From: Catenulispora acidiphila DSM 44928
GTDB lineage: Bacteria > Actinomycetota > Actinomycetes > Streptomycetales > Catenulisporaceae
Direction: 5' to 3'
Assembly (NCBI RefSeq): GCF_000024025.1
Contig: NC_013131.1
Span: 9,404,229 to 9,468,228 of the forward strand
DNA length: 64,000 bases
Numbering within the stretch: the stretch's first letter is position 1; every line of letters starts with the position of its first letter. The notes beneath the pieces are model-generated. The model saw only the letters and a list, made by a program, of their open reading frames with translations, ran no database searches and was not told the DNA's origin. This document shows, in pieces, positions 8,135 through 17,074 of this stretch. The position numbers and the translations under genes are program-made.

Positions 8135-8761
8135 ATGGCGCTGACGCTGCATGATCGCTGGCTGACCCTGGCGGGCATCACCCCGGAGAGCATCCGCCTG
8201 GGCGACGAGCTCATCGCCCGCTGGGCCGAACCCCACCGCCGGTACCACACCCTGGACCACTTGGTCCGCGTGCTGGACGGCGTGGACGAGTTCGGCGACC
8301 ACGCCGAGGACGTCGCGGCGGTGCGGTACGCGGCGTGGTTCCACGACGCGGTCTACGACGGCGGCGCGGCGAGCGCCGACAACGAGGAACTGAGCGCGCA
8401 GCTGGCCGAGACGGAGCTGCCGGCCCTGGGCGTGCCCGAGCAGCAGGTCGCGGAGGTCGCGCGGCTGGTGCGGCTGACGAAGGGGCACGCGGTCGCCGAC
8501 GGAGACCGGAACGGCGCGGTGCTCTGCGACGCGGATCTCGCGGTGCTCGGCGGCGATGCGGCGGCGTACGGCGCCTACGCGGAAGCGATTCGGCAGGAGT
8601 ACGCGGAGGTACCTGACGAGCTTTTCCGTCCGGGGCGCGCCGCGGTGCTGCGCGGGCTGCTGGAGCTGCCGCAGCTGTTCCGCACGCCGGTCGCGGTGGA
8701 GCGGTATGACGCCAAGGCTCGGGCGAATCTGAGTGCTGAGATCGCCGAGTTGGAGCGGTAG
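8135..8761 (+). CDS. HD-type metal-dependent phosphohydrolase-like protein
   Basis: A 208-residue all-helical protein with conserved HD-superfamily features: RRYHTLDHL (His38, His42), AAWFHDAVYD with the paired His70-Asp71, a second helix pair with RLVRLTKGH, and CDADLAVLGG. This matches a bacterial family usually annotated as a predicted metal-dependent HD phosphohydrolase of unknown substrate. It begins 22 bp after ptsI and may be a late member of that transcript, but nothing ties it to PTS function. Confidence 0.8.
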   Translation: MALTLHDRWLTLAGITPESIRLGDELIARWAEPHRRYHTLDHLVRVLDGVDEFGDHAEDVAAVRYAAWFHDAVYDGGAASADNEELSAQLAETELPALGVPEQQVAEVARLVRLTKGHAVADGDRNGAVLCDADLAVLGGDAAAYGAYAEAIRQEYAEVPDELFRPGRAAVLRGLLELPQLFRTPVAVERYDAKARANLSAEIAELER

Positions 8762-8775
8762 CGGGTTCCCCTTCG

Positions 8776-8806
8776 ACTTGCCAAGTCGGCAAGGTGGCTT
8801 GCCACC
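8776..8806. promoter_or_regulatory. Cluster of inverted repeats before the CPYC flavoprotein gene
   Basis: Three overlapping palindromes lie in 31 bp: ACTTgccAAGT (8776-8786), CTTGCC-N5-GGCAAG (8777-8793) and GGTGGC-TT-GCCACC (8793-8806). CTTGCC occurs twice in direct orientation 21 bp apart. It could be an operator for the gene starting at 8848 or a weak terminator for the HD gene ending at 8761. Confidence 0.5.
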
Positions 8807-8847
8807 CGACGGGCCGGAAGCGCATCGTCGGTGGCGGAGGTGATCGC

Positions 8848-9864
8848 ATGTCTTCCCCGATCAGCACTGATCAGCTCAACGAAAACGCGAACCAGAACGA
8901 GAACCACAGCGAGAACGAGAGCCAGACTTACGACGTCGTCATCATCGGCGGCGGTGCCGCAGGCCTGTCCGCCGCGCTGATGCTCGGCCGCGCACGCCGC
9001 CGGGTCCTCGTCGTCGACGCCCGCGCGCCGCGCAACGCCAACGCCGGCCACATGCACGGCTACCTGTCGCGGGACGGCATGCCGCCGCTGGAGCTGCTGG
9101 AGCACGGCCGCGACGAGGTGCTGTCCTACGGCGGCGTGATCGTGACCGACTTCGCGGAGAAGGCCGAGCGCACCGCGGAGGGATTCCACGTCACGCTCGC
9201 CAGCGGCTGCACCGCCACCGGACGGCAGCTGCTGGTCGCCACCGGCCTGACCGACGTGCTGCCGGACATCCCCGGCCTGGCCGAGCTGTGGGCGCGGGAC
9301 GTGCACGTCTGCCCCTACTGCGACGGCTGGGAGGTCCGGGACGGCGCGCTGGCGACGGTCGCGACCGGACCGTTCTCGACGCACCACACCCTGCTGCTCC
9401 GGCAGTGGAGCGCGGACCTGGTGTACTTCCTCAACGGCCAGCCGCTCGACGACGCCGACCGCGCGAAGCTCACGGCGCGCGGGGTGCGCGTCGAGGAGCA
9501 GCCGCTGCGGCGACTGGTCACGAGCGAGGGCCGGCTGAGCGCGCTGGAGCTGGCGGACGGCACGCGCGTCGAGCGCGAGACCGTGTTCCTGGTGCCGGCT
9601 TTCGAAGCCAACGGAACGCTGCTGGACGCGCTCGGGTGCGAGAAGGATCCGGAGACCGGCTGGGTCTCGACGGGAATCGGCGGGCGCACGTCGGTCCCCG
9701 GCGTGTGGGCCGCGGGCAACGTCGCGGACCCGACCAACGGGGTCATCGCGGCGGCCGGCGCGGCGACGATGACCGCCGCGCAGATCAACGCCGCGTTGGT
9801 GGAAGCGGATGTGGCGGCGGACGTGGAAGCCATGAGGGCCGCCGCGACCACCGATGTGCTTTGA
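8848..9864 (+). CDS. FAD-dependent pyridine nucleotide-disulfide oxidoreductase, CPYC thioredoxin-reductase-like
   Basis: A 338-residue flavoprotein. FAD-binding VVIIGGGAAGLSAALMLGRA (about 30-48), a redox pair Cys155/Cys158 in CPYCDGWE, and the C-terminal FAD motif VWAAGNVADPTNGVIAAAGAA are all present. The segment after CPYC reads VATGPFSTHHTLLLRQWS instead of the GxGxxA pattern that binds NADPH in true thioredoxin reductases. This is typical of the GliT-like dithiol oxidase branch, which can use oxygen (family knowledge). The first ~26 residues are rich in Asn and Glu. GGAGG 7 nt before the ATG at 8848 fixes the start. Its substrate is unknown. Its last 11 bp overlap the next gene. Confidence 0.85.
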   Translation: MSSPISTDQLNENANQNENHSENESQTYDVVIIGGGAAGLSAALMLGRARRRVLVVDARAPRNANAGHMHGYLSRDGMPPLELLEHGRDEVLSYGGVIVTDFAEKAERTAEGFHVTLASGCTATGRQLLVATGLTDVLPDIPGLAELWARDVHVCPYCDGWEVRDGALATVATGPFSTHHTLLLRQWSADLVYFLNGQPLDDADRAKLTARGVRVEEQPLRRLVTSEGRLSALELADGTRVERETVFLVPAFEANGTLLDALGCEKDPETGWVSTGIGGRTSVPGVWAAGNVADPTNGVIAAAGAATMTAAQINAALVEADVAADVEAMRAAATTDVL

Positions 9865-10150
9865 TGACGGCGTGATCCTCATCGACCCGCCGACCTGGCC
9901 CGGCCACGGTCGGCTGTGGTCGCACCTGGTGAGCGACACCTCGTTCGCGGAGCTGCACGCGTTCGCCGAGCAGCTGGGCGTCCCGCCGCGCGGCTTCGAG
10001 CGCGACCACTACGACCTGCCATCCACGCTCTACGACAAGGCGATCGCGGCCGGCGCCACACCGGTTCGCTCCCGTGAGCTGCTCCAGCGGTTGACAGCAG
10101 CCGGACTGCGCCGTCCCAAACACCCGAGGCGCCCCCGCGACGCCGGCTAG
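9854..10150 (+). CDS. DUF4031 domain protein
   Basis: A 98-residue protein with the DUF4031 pattern: ILIDPPTWPGHGRLWSHLVSD, LHAFAEQLGVPPRGFERDHYDLP, and a C-terminal RSRELLQRLTAAGLRR. The function of the family is unknown. Related proteins usually begin just before the DPP motif, so the in-frame GTG at 9872 is a possible start; the ATG at 9854 overlaps the preceding stop by 11 bp. Probably co-translated with the flavoprotein. Confidence 0.8.
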   Translation: MCFDDGVILIDPPTWPGHGRLWSHLVSDTSFAELHAFAEQLGVPPRGFERDHYDLPSTLYDKAIAAGATPVRSRELLQRLTAAGLRRPKHPRRPRDAG

Positions 10151-10185
10151 CAAGACGCGGACGCACCTCAGCCCCAGGCATGCCG

Positions 10186-10217
10186 GACCCGGCGCCCCTG
10201 GCGGGAAGCGCCGGGTC
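10186..10217. terminator. Hairpin terminator after the DUF4031 gene
   Basis: Perfect 10-bp arms GACCCGGCGC (10186-10195) and GCGCCGGGTC (10208-10217) with a 12-nt loop, 36 bp past the DUF4031 stop. There is no T tract, as is usual in actinobacteria. The right part (10203-10212) can pair alternatively with GGCGCTTCCC at 10243-10252. It may also serve the convergent gene ending at 10381. Confidence 0.65.
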
Positions 10218-10380
10218 AGAACCCTGCGATCCTATTGCCCCGCGGCGCTTCCCAGCGCCACAAGCTCAGCCGGGGCACCGCACCTGAGCAAACGGATCCG
10301 GCGGCTGTATGCGTGCCCTGATGAACGTCGCCGGTGACAAGCCGTAGCCAACCATCAATACACAAGCCGAAAGCCCTGCT

Positions 10381-13281
10381 CTAAGCCCGCCGCCGCGACC
10401 GCACCATCGTCCGCGACCGCCAGCGCCGCCATCCCCGCCGCATCCGCCGCGAGGTCCCGGCCTGCTGCATCTCGAAGCTCGCCGCCGCTTCCTTCGCCTC
10501 GGCCTCGGCCCGTGCCGCCGCCGCACGGTCGCCGGTCGCGCGCAGGGCTTTCGCGAGATCGGCGAGGATCTCAGCCTCCTGCCACGGCTCCTCGTAGCGC
10601 GCCGCCGTGGCCGCCGCGTCCCGGTACAGGCGCACGGCGTCCGTCGTCCGGCCCTGGGCCATCCACACCGAGGCCTGCATCCAGTGCACGCGCATCAAGC
10701 CCCACGGGTCCTGGTAGCGCTCGGCGAGTGCGGCGGCGTCCTCCAGGTGCTGGTCGGCGACGTCCAGGCGGCCCTCCTCGCGGCGGGCCCAGGCCAGGAC
10801 GCGCAGCGTGTAGCTCTCCCAGAGGCCGAGGCCCAGGTGCTGGAACGTCTCCAGCACCGGCATCATCAGCTCCACCGCCTCCTCGACACGCCCCTGCTCC
10901 AGGCGGAGCATCGCCAGGCGGCGGGCGACGACGGCGGTCCAGTAGCGGTAGCCGGAGTCGTTGAAGGTGTCGAAGGACTGCCACATCAGCGCCTCGGCCT
11001 CGATCGGCCGGTGCTGGCGCAGGCGGAGCATGGCCAGGTCGAAGACCGCCGAGGCGCGCCAGTACCAGTGGCCGAGCTCGGTCAGGGTGTCCACGGCCGA
11101 GGTCAGCTGCTGCTCGGCTTCGGCGAACTTGTAGCGGCGGTTCAGCAGCACGCCGAGGTCGCGGCGGGCCCGCGCGGCTTCGGCGGGCTGGCGCACGTCC
11201 CAGTCCGCGCCCTGGTCCACCGCGTCGCCCTCGAACAGCGCGAGCGCGGCGCGGATCGCCTCCTCGGCGTCGGTGAACCGGCGCAGTCCGGCGTAGGCCT
11301 CGCACAGATCGCGCAGGACGCGCGCCTCGGCGAGCTTGTTGCCCAGCGCGCGGGACAGTTCGAGCGCCTGCTCCAGCTCGTGGACGGCGGCGGCGAACCG
11401 GCCGGCGAAGTAGTGCCCGCGGCCTATCCAGCGCAGGGTGTAGGCCTCGCCGGGGCGGTGGCCGATCTCGCGGCACAGCCGCAGCGCGATCGTGAAGTGC
11501 TGTTCGGCCTCGTCGAAGCGGTCCTGGTAGTGGCGCAGGACGCCGTAGCCCTGCTGGATGATCGACTCGGCACGGCGGTCGCCGCGGCGGGCGGCGGCGT
11601 CCAGGCCGTTGCGCAGCACGTCGTCCCAGCGGTTCCAGACGGTGTAGACGGTCTCCAGCACCCGGGCCAGCACCACCGACAGTTCCCAGCACAGGTCCCA
11701 CAGCTCGGCCTCGTGCGTGCGCTCGACCATGCGCCCCAGCCGGCGGCAGTCGCCGAGCAGCCAGCGGGTCGGTCCGTACTCGGCGTAGCGGAGCAGGGCG
11801 GGGTCGTCGACGTGCCAGTGCTCGGCGCTGGAAGGCAGCGCGCCGCCGTCGCGGCCGTGGCGCGGGACGGTGGGGTCGGTGAGGTGCTCGGCGTATTCGG
11901 CCAGGGCGAGGAAGGCGCCGCCGAGCCGGGCCAGGGCGACGCGCTGGTCCTCGGGCGTCTCCTCGGCGGCGAGGCGTTCCTCGGCGTATTCGCGGACGAG
12001 AGCGTGGAAGCGGTACTCGGTGCCGTTGGACCCGCCACGCGCCGCACGTTCCAGAAGCTGCGCTTCCACGAGGTCTTCCATGACCTCCAGCGCGTCGGCG
12101 ACCGGGATGTCGAGCAGCGGCGCCGGAGCCCACTCGCGCAGGGATATGGAGGGGAACAGGGTCAGCAGCCGGAAGGCCTGGCGGCTGCGGGCACTGAGCT
12201 CGGCGTAGGAGACCTCGATGGCGTCGCGGACGCGGACGTCGCCGGAGCGGAACTCGTCGAGGCTGAGCCGGTCGGCGAGTTCGGCCAGCGTGCGGTGGCC
12301 GTCGGCGGCCAGCCGGGCGGCGACCAGGCGCAGCGCGAGCGGCAGACCGCCGCAGGCGCGGATGATCTGGCGCGCGGCGTCGGGCTCCTCCTCGACCCGG
12401 CGGGCGCCGACGTGGCGGATGAGGAGTTCGCGCAGGGAGTCGTCGTCGAGGCCGCCGACCGTGAAGGGCACAGCTTCCAGCAGCCCCAACGGACGCCGGC
12501 TGGTGATCACGGTCGCGCAGCCACGCACCCGCGCCAGCAGCGGACGCACCTGCGCGGCGGATTTCGCATCGTCGAGCACGACCAGCACCCGGCGTCCGAC
12601 GAGGCGGTCGAAGTAGAGCCGCCGCCGCGCCTCCTCCTCCGGAGGCACCTCCCCCGCCCGCACCCCGAGCGCGGCGAGCAGCCGGCCGAGCGCCGTCGCC
12701 GGATCCGGCGCGTCGAGCCCGCTGGTCCCGCCGGCACTGAGCGAGAGATGCAGCACCCCGCCGGGATACTCACTGCGCACCTCCTCGGCGAACTGCACCG
12801 CCAGCGAGGTCTTGCCCACGCCGCCCATGCCGTACAAGGCCAGCACCGGCGCCCCGCGCCCGTCGTTGGCCGTCCGCCGCAACATGTCCCGCAACTGATC
12901 TAGCTGCAGCCGCCGCCCCACGAACTGCTCATCAGCCGGCGGCAACTCCAGACTCAAAGGCGCGGCGCCGTCAACGACCCGCGAATCCGGCCACCCCGCC
13001 CGCCGATCCTCAGAAGCCTTCTTCTCCGCCCCCTCCGAGATCAGCCACTCAGTCCCGATCGCCAGAATCCCCGTGATCAGCGACACCGCAATGAGCGCCA
13101 GCGTCCACACGACGAGGTTCCCCCGCGCCGACACCTGCAAAATGATCGCGCCAGACGTGACAATGGTGTTCCCCACCACCAAAATGAACCGCCGCCGCTG
13201 CCCCGCACTCAGCCGCACCAACCGCCGCGGACGATTCAGCCACCGAAAGAAGCGATGACGCCCACGCGGACCTAGGGGCAT
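10381..13281 (-). CDS. Membrane-anchored STAND (NB-ARC) ATPase with TPR repeats
   Basis: A 966-residue protein. Two transmembrane helices lie near the N-terminus (about 32-50 and 57-78, LVVWTLALIAVSLITGIL). An NB-ARC module follows, with P-loop GMGGVGKTSLA near 150, Walker B RRVLVVLDDA, VITSRRP, and GLPLALRLVAARL. The C-terminal half is a long run of TPR-like helices (RRGDRRAESIIQQGYGVLRHY, PGEAYTLRWIGRGHYFAGRF). The NB-ARC/TPR part resembles AfsR/SARP-type and STAND signalling proteins, but no DNA-binding domain is present. It may sense an intracellular or envelope ligand by oligomerising. The ATG at 13281 is chosen because AGAGGAC precedes it; an ATG at 13350 lacks a ribosome site. Confidence 0.85.
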   Translation of the reverse strand: MPLGPRGRHRFFRWLNRPRRLVRLSAGQRRRFILVVGNTIVTSGAIILQVSARGNLVVWTLALIAVSLITGILAIGTEWLISEGAEKKASEDRRAGWPDSRVVDGAAPLSLELPPADEQFVGRRLQLDQLRDMLRRTANDGRGAPVLALYGMGGVGKTSLAVQFAEEVRSEYPGGVLHLSLSAGGTSGLDAPDPATALGRLLAALGVRAGEVPPEEEARRRLYFDRLVGRRVLVVLDDAKSAAQVRPLLARVRGCATVITSRRPLGLLEAVPFTVGGLDDDSLRELLIRHVGARRVEEEPDAARQIIRACGGLPLALRLVAARLAADGHRTLAELADRLSLDEFRSGDVRVRDAIEVSYAELSARSRQAFRLLTLFPSISLREWAPAPLLDIPVADALEVMEDLVEAQLLERAARGGSNGTEYRFHALVREYAEERLAAEETPEDQRVALARLGGAFLALAEYAEHLTDPTVPRHGRDGGALPSSAEHWHVDDPALLRYAEYGPTRWLLGDCRRLGRMVERTHEAELWDLCWELSVVLARVLETVYTVWNRWDDVLRNGLDAAARRGDRRAESIIQQGYGVLRHYQDRFDEAEQHFTIALRLCREIGHRPGEAYTLRWIGRGHYFAGRFAAAVHELEQALELSRALGNKLAEARVLRDLCEAYAGLRRFTDAEEAIRAALALFEGDAVDQGADWDVRQPAEAARARRDLGVLLNRRYKFAEAEQQLTSAVDTLTELGHWYWRASAVFDLAMLRLRQHRPIEAEALMWQSFDTFNDSGYRYWTAVVARRLAMLRLEQGRVEEAVELMMPVLETFQHLGLGLWESYTLRVLAWARREEGRLDVADQHLEDAAALAERYQDPWGLMRVHWMQASVWMAQGRTTDAVRLYRDAAATAARYEEPWQEAEILADLAKALRATGDRAAAARAEAEAKEAAASFEMQQAGTSRRMRRGWRRWRSRTMVRSRRRA

Positions 13282-13406
13282 GCCGTCCTCTCGACCCTGG
13301 GCGATCCCGTCTGTCACGCCGACCCTCCAATTACGCCAGAGAGCTGACATACGAACAAGGCCCGCCCGGCACTCGGATACGGGCAACAGGCCGGCGCCCG
13401 GCGGAA

Positions 13407-13955
13407 TCAGCCGGCCCGCGGCGCGAAATCGGTCAGGACGAAGCAGAACGGCGCGGGGAGTTCGAGGTCTGTGCCGAAAGGGACGCGGATGTCCGCGCGG
13501 TAGTCCTGGGCTTCGACATCGGGCTGGCTGAACAGGACGGTCTCTCGCCGATCGCGGTCGATCAGCAGGTAAATCGGGATACCCGCCGCGGCGTACGCGC
13601 AACGCTTGGTCTCCCGATCATCCTCCGGCGCGGACGAGGTCACCTCGACGAGCATGAGACTCCCGGCAGACGTGCCCCACGACGGCGCGCCAGCGAACGA
13701 GCCGGGTTCGGCGACGGTCAAGTCCGCGATGAAGTTGCCGAAGGGCGTTTCCAGGCCTCGATGGCCCGAGATCTCGGTGTCGACTGCCGCATCACGGATC
13801 AGTTGCTTGGTCACTTTCGCCAGAACCTCCGCATGCGACCCAGGCGGTGGCGGGCTGACCACGATCCGTCCGGCGATGAGTTCTGCGCGGTAGTTGGGGT
13901 GAAGCTCCGCGTCGAACTCGTGAAAGAGCTGCCGTTCTTGCGCGGAGACCGCCAT
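13407..13955 (-). CDS. Uma2 family (DUF820) PD-(D/E)xK nuclease-fold protein
   Basis: A ~182-residue protein of the Uma2/DUF820 family. It shows YRAELIAGRIVVSPPPPGSHAEV, FIADLTVAEPG (Asp of the active-site core), LMLVEVTSSAPEDDRETKRCAYAAAGIPIYLLIDRD (Glu and Lys of the PD-(D/E)xK core) and a C-terminal LPAPFCFVLTDF. The family is abundant in cyanobacteria and actinobacteria and its role is not settled. A GTG at 14006 would add 17 residues; the ATG at 13955 fits the family start MAVSAQERQLF. It lies 125 bp upstream of the STAND ATPase on the same strand. Confidence 0.85.
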   Translation of the reverse strand: MAVSAQERQLFHEFDAELHPNYRAELIAGRIVVSPPPPGSHAEVLAKVTKQLIRDAAVDTEISGHRGLETPFGNFIADLTVAEPGSFAGAPSWGTSAGSLMLVEVTSSAPEDDRETKRCAYAAAGIPIYLLIDRDRRETVLFSQPDVEAQDYRADIRVPFGTDLELPAPFCFVLTDFAPRAG

Positions 13956-14097
13956 CAGGGACCGTCGACTGCCACCGTGGGCATCGGAATGTGCTGCTGT
14001 GATCACCCTCGAAGGCTTGCACTCGCAGGCAATCCGCGATCCAGCGAATGGAGAATTTCACCCGTCAGTGTCGCCACCCGCCCGAGCCCGAACACGC

Positions 14098-14135
14098 CGA
14101 AAGGCGGCCCCGGCCGAAGCCGGAGCCGCCTTTCG
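14098..14135 (-). terminator. groEL terminator
   Basis: Long hairpin: arms CGAAAGGCGGC (14098-14108) and GCCGCCTTTCG (14125-14135), one C/A mismatch, then CCGGC/GCCGG, closed by a CGAA loop. It starts about 50 bp beyond the groEL stop. Confidence 0.8.
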
Positions 14136-14185
14136 TGTGCTGCGTCCTACGCGTCCTACCGTTGCGCGGGGTTCTGAGCCGGGGC

Positions 14186-15934
<1,749 letters not shown>

Positions 15935-15938
15935 TCAC

Positions 15939-15965
15939 TTGGCACTCTCGGTGTGAGACTGCCAA
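15939..15965. promoter_or_regulatory. Second CIRCE-like HrcA operator before groEL
   Basis: TTGGCACTC-N9-GACTGCCAA (15939-15947 and 15957-15965). Spacing is the canonical 9 bp and the arms pair at 8 of 9 positions. It lies in the groEL leader, downstream of the promoter. Confidence 0.7.
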
Positions 15966-15971
15966 GGTCCA

Positions 15972-16000
15972 TGATTAGCACTCTGGGTGGGCGAGTGCAA
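15972..16000 (-). promoter_or_regulatory. groEL promoter
   Basis: On the minus strand, -35 TTGCAC (15995-16000), 17 bp, then -10 TAATCA (15972-15977). The core lies inside the CIRCE element, as expected for an HrcA-repressed promoter. Confidence 0.7.
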
Positions 16001-16001
16001 G
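15975..16001. promoter_or_regulatory. CIRCE element (HrcA operator) at the groEL promoter
   Basis: TTAGCACTC (15975-15983), 9 bp, GAGTGCAAG (15993-16001). The left arm is the exact CIRCE consensus and the right arm differs at two positions. Confidence 0.9.
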
Positions 16002-16016
16002 CCGCCCCGGGAAAGC

Positions 16017-16057
16017 TTCAGGGCCCACCCCCGTGTGAGGCGGGAGTGGGCCCTGAA
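16017..16057 (-). terminator. Terminator of the cold shock gene
   Basis: Perfect 12-bp arms TTCAGGGCCCAC (16017-16028) and GTGGGCCCTGAA (16046-16057) with a 17-nt loop. It lies about 120 bp past the csp stop and just upstream of the groEL promoter, insulating the two. Confidence 0.8.
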
Positions 16058-16175
16058 ATACAGTGGTGCGGAGCCCTGCCGGTCGGGCGGCGGCGCGAAG
16101 CGTGTGAAAGGTCGCGACCCGGTGGTGGGAACCTGCGTCGATGTGTGGTCGCCGGCGGCGTCGGACGATGACTCG

Positions 16176-16379
16176 TCAGACGATGACCCGGACCATGTCG
16201 GCCTGCGGACCCTTCTGGCCCTGCGAGATCTCGAACTCGACGCGCTGGTTTTCCTCCAGGCTGCGGTAGCCGTCCATCTGGATCGCGCTGTAGTGGACGA
16301 AGACGTCCGACCCGCCGTCGACCGCGATGAACCCGTAGCCCTTCTCCGCGTTGAACCACTTGACGGTACCCTGAGCCAT
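16176..16379 (-). CDS. Cold shock domain protein (CspA family)
   Basis: A 67-residue single cold-shock domain that binds single-stranded RNA and DNA. RNP1 is KGYGFI (after [12 protein letters not shown]) and RNP2 is DVFVHYSAI; the C-terminus [19 protein letters not shown] is typical. AAGGGGAG precedes the ATG. A leader of about 165 nt is predicted from the promoter at 16553-16580. It lies between groEL and cysO, an order I recall from Streptomyces. Confidence 0.96.
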   Translation of the reverse strand: MAQGTVKWFNAEKGYGFIAVDGGSDVFVHYSAIQMDGYRSLEENQRVEFEISQGQKGPQADMVRVIV

Positions 16380-16552
16380 TCCGTACTCCCCTTGCTGCCG
16401 GCTCTAGACGGAGTGGGCTACCCCCTGTTGGAAACCCCACCCCATTTCCAGCCCGCACCCCGCGGGCCAGGGTCTGCGTTCGCCGCCGTACCACCCGCCG
16501 TACCAAGAGGGTTGAGCTGGAGGGATCTCGCCGAATCGTTCGACCGGCGCTG

Positions 16553-16580
16553 AGACTAGCCAATGTGACGTTCGGTACAA
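16553..16580 (-). promoter_or_regulatory. Candidate promoter of the cold shock gene with long 5' leader
   Basis: Minus strand: -35 TTGTAC (16575-16580), 16 bp, -10 TAGTCT (16553-16558). It implies a ~165-nt untranslated leader before the ATG at 16379. The stretch 16380-16731 holds no gene. Confidence 0.45.
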
Positions 16581-16731
16581 CAGGCCTGGAGCTCAGAGAT
16601 TATTCAGAGGTTCGTAAGCGGTGTGCCGACAAATGCGGACCGATCCCCGCGTATCTTCTCGCCCTGTTCACGGTGAGTAGATAACGATACGGGAACCGGT
16701 CCTGTTTCGAGCGCGCGAAAGCCCCGCCGCA

Positions 16732-17007
16732 TCAGCCCCCTGCGACGGCCGGGATGATCGAGACGCTGCCGCCGGCGGGCACCGCGGTCCCCAGTCCCTC
16801 GGCGAAGCGGACGTCGTCGTCGTTGACATAGACGTTCACGAAACGCCGCAGCTTGCCGTCGTCGTCGAGGACGCGCGCGCGGATCCCGGTGTGGTCGGCC
16901 TCCAACTGATCGATCACCTCCGCCAGGGTACCCCCTGCCACCGACACCTCGGCCTTGCCGTCGGTGTAAGTACGCAGGATGGTGGGAATCCGTACGGTGA
17001 TGCTCAT
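16732..17007 (-). CDS. cysO: CysO-like sulfur carrier protein (MoaD/ThiS family)
   Basis: A 91-residue ubiquitin-fold carrier ending in the Gly-Gly needed for thiocarboxylation (IIPAVAGG). ITVRIPTILR at the start and FVNVYVNDDDVRF in the middle closely resemble M. tuberculosis CysO, which donates sulfur to O-phosphoserine through CysM, with Mec releasing cysteine (established knowledge). AAGGAG precedes the second of two in-frame ATGs, so 17007 is preferred over 17013. It follows thrC by 67 bp on the same strand, likely one operon. No cysM or mec gene is in this window. Confidence 0.88.
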   Translation of the reverse strand: MSITVRIPTILRTYTDGKAEVSVAGGTLAEVIDQLEADHTGIRARVLDDDGKLRRFVNVYVNDDDVRFAEGLGTAVPAGGSVSIIPAVAGG

Positions 17008-17074
17008 AGCCATGCTCCTTACTCGATCCCCGGTTGGGGCATCATGCCGATGAAGATTGCGCGAACAACTCGGG

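Noticed and set aside
6400..8250. A 616-residue minus-strand frame
   Set aside because: It is antisense to ptsI and made of low-complexity His/Arg/Gly runs; such long antisense frames are usual at this GC content.
10684..12903. A 739-residue plus-strand frame
   Set aside because: It is the complement of the STAND ATPase gene, with no recognisable motif and no ribosome site.
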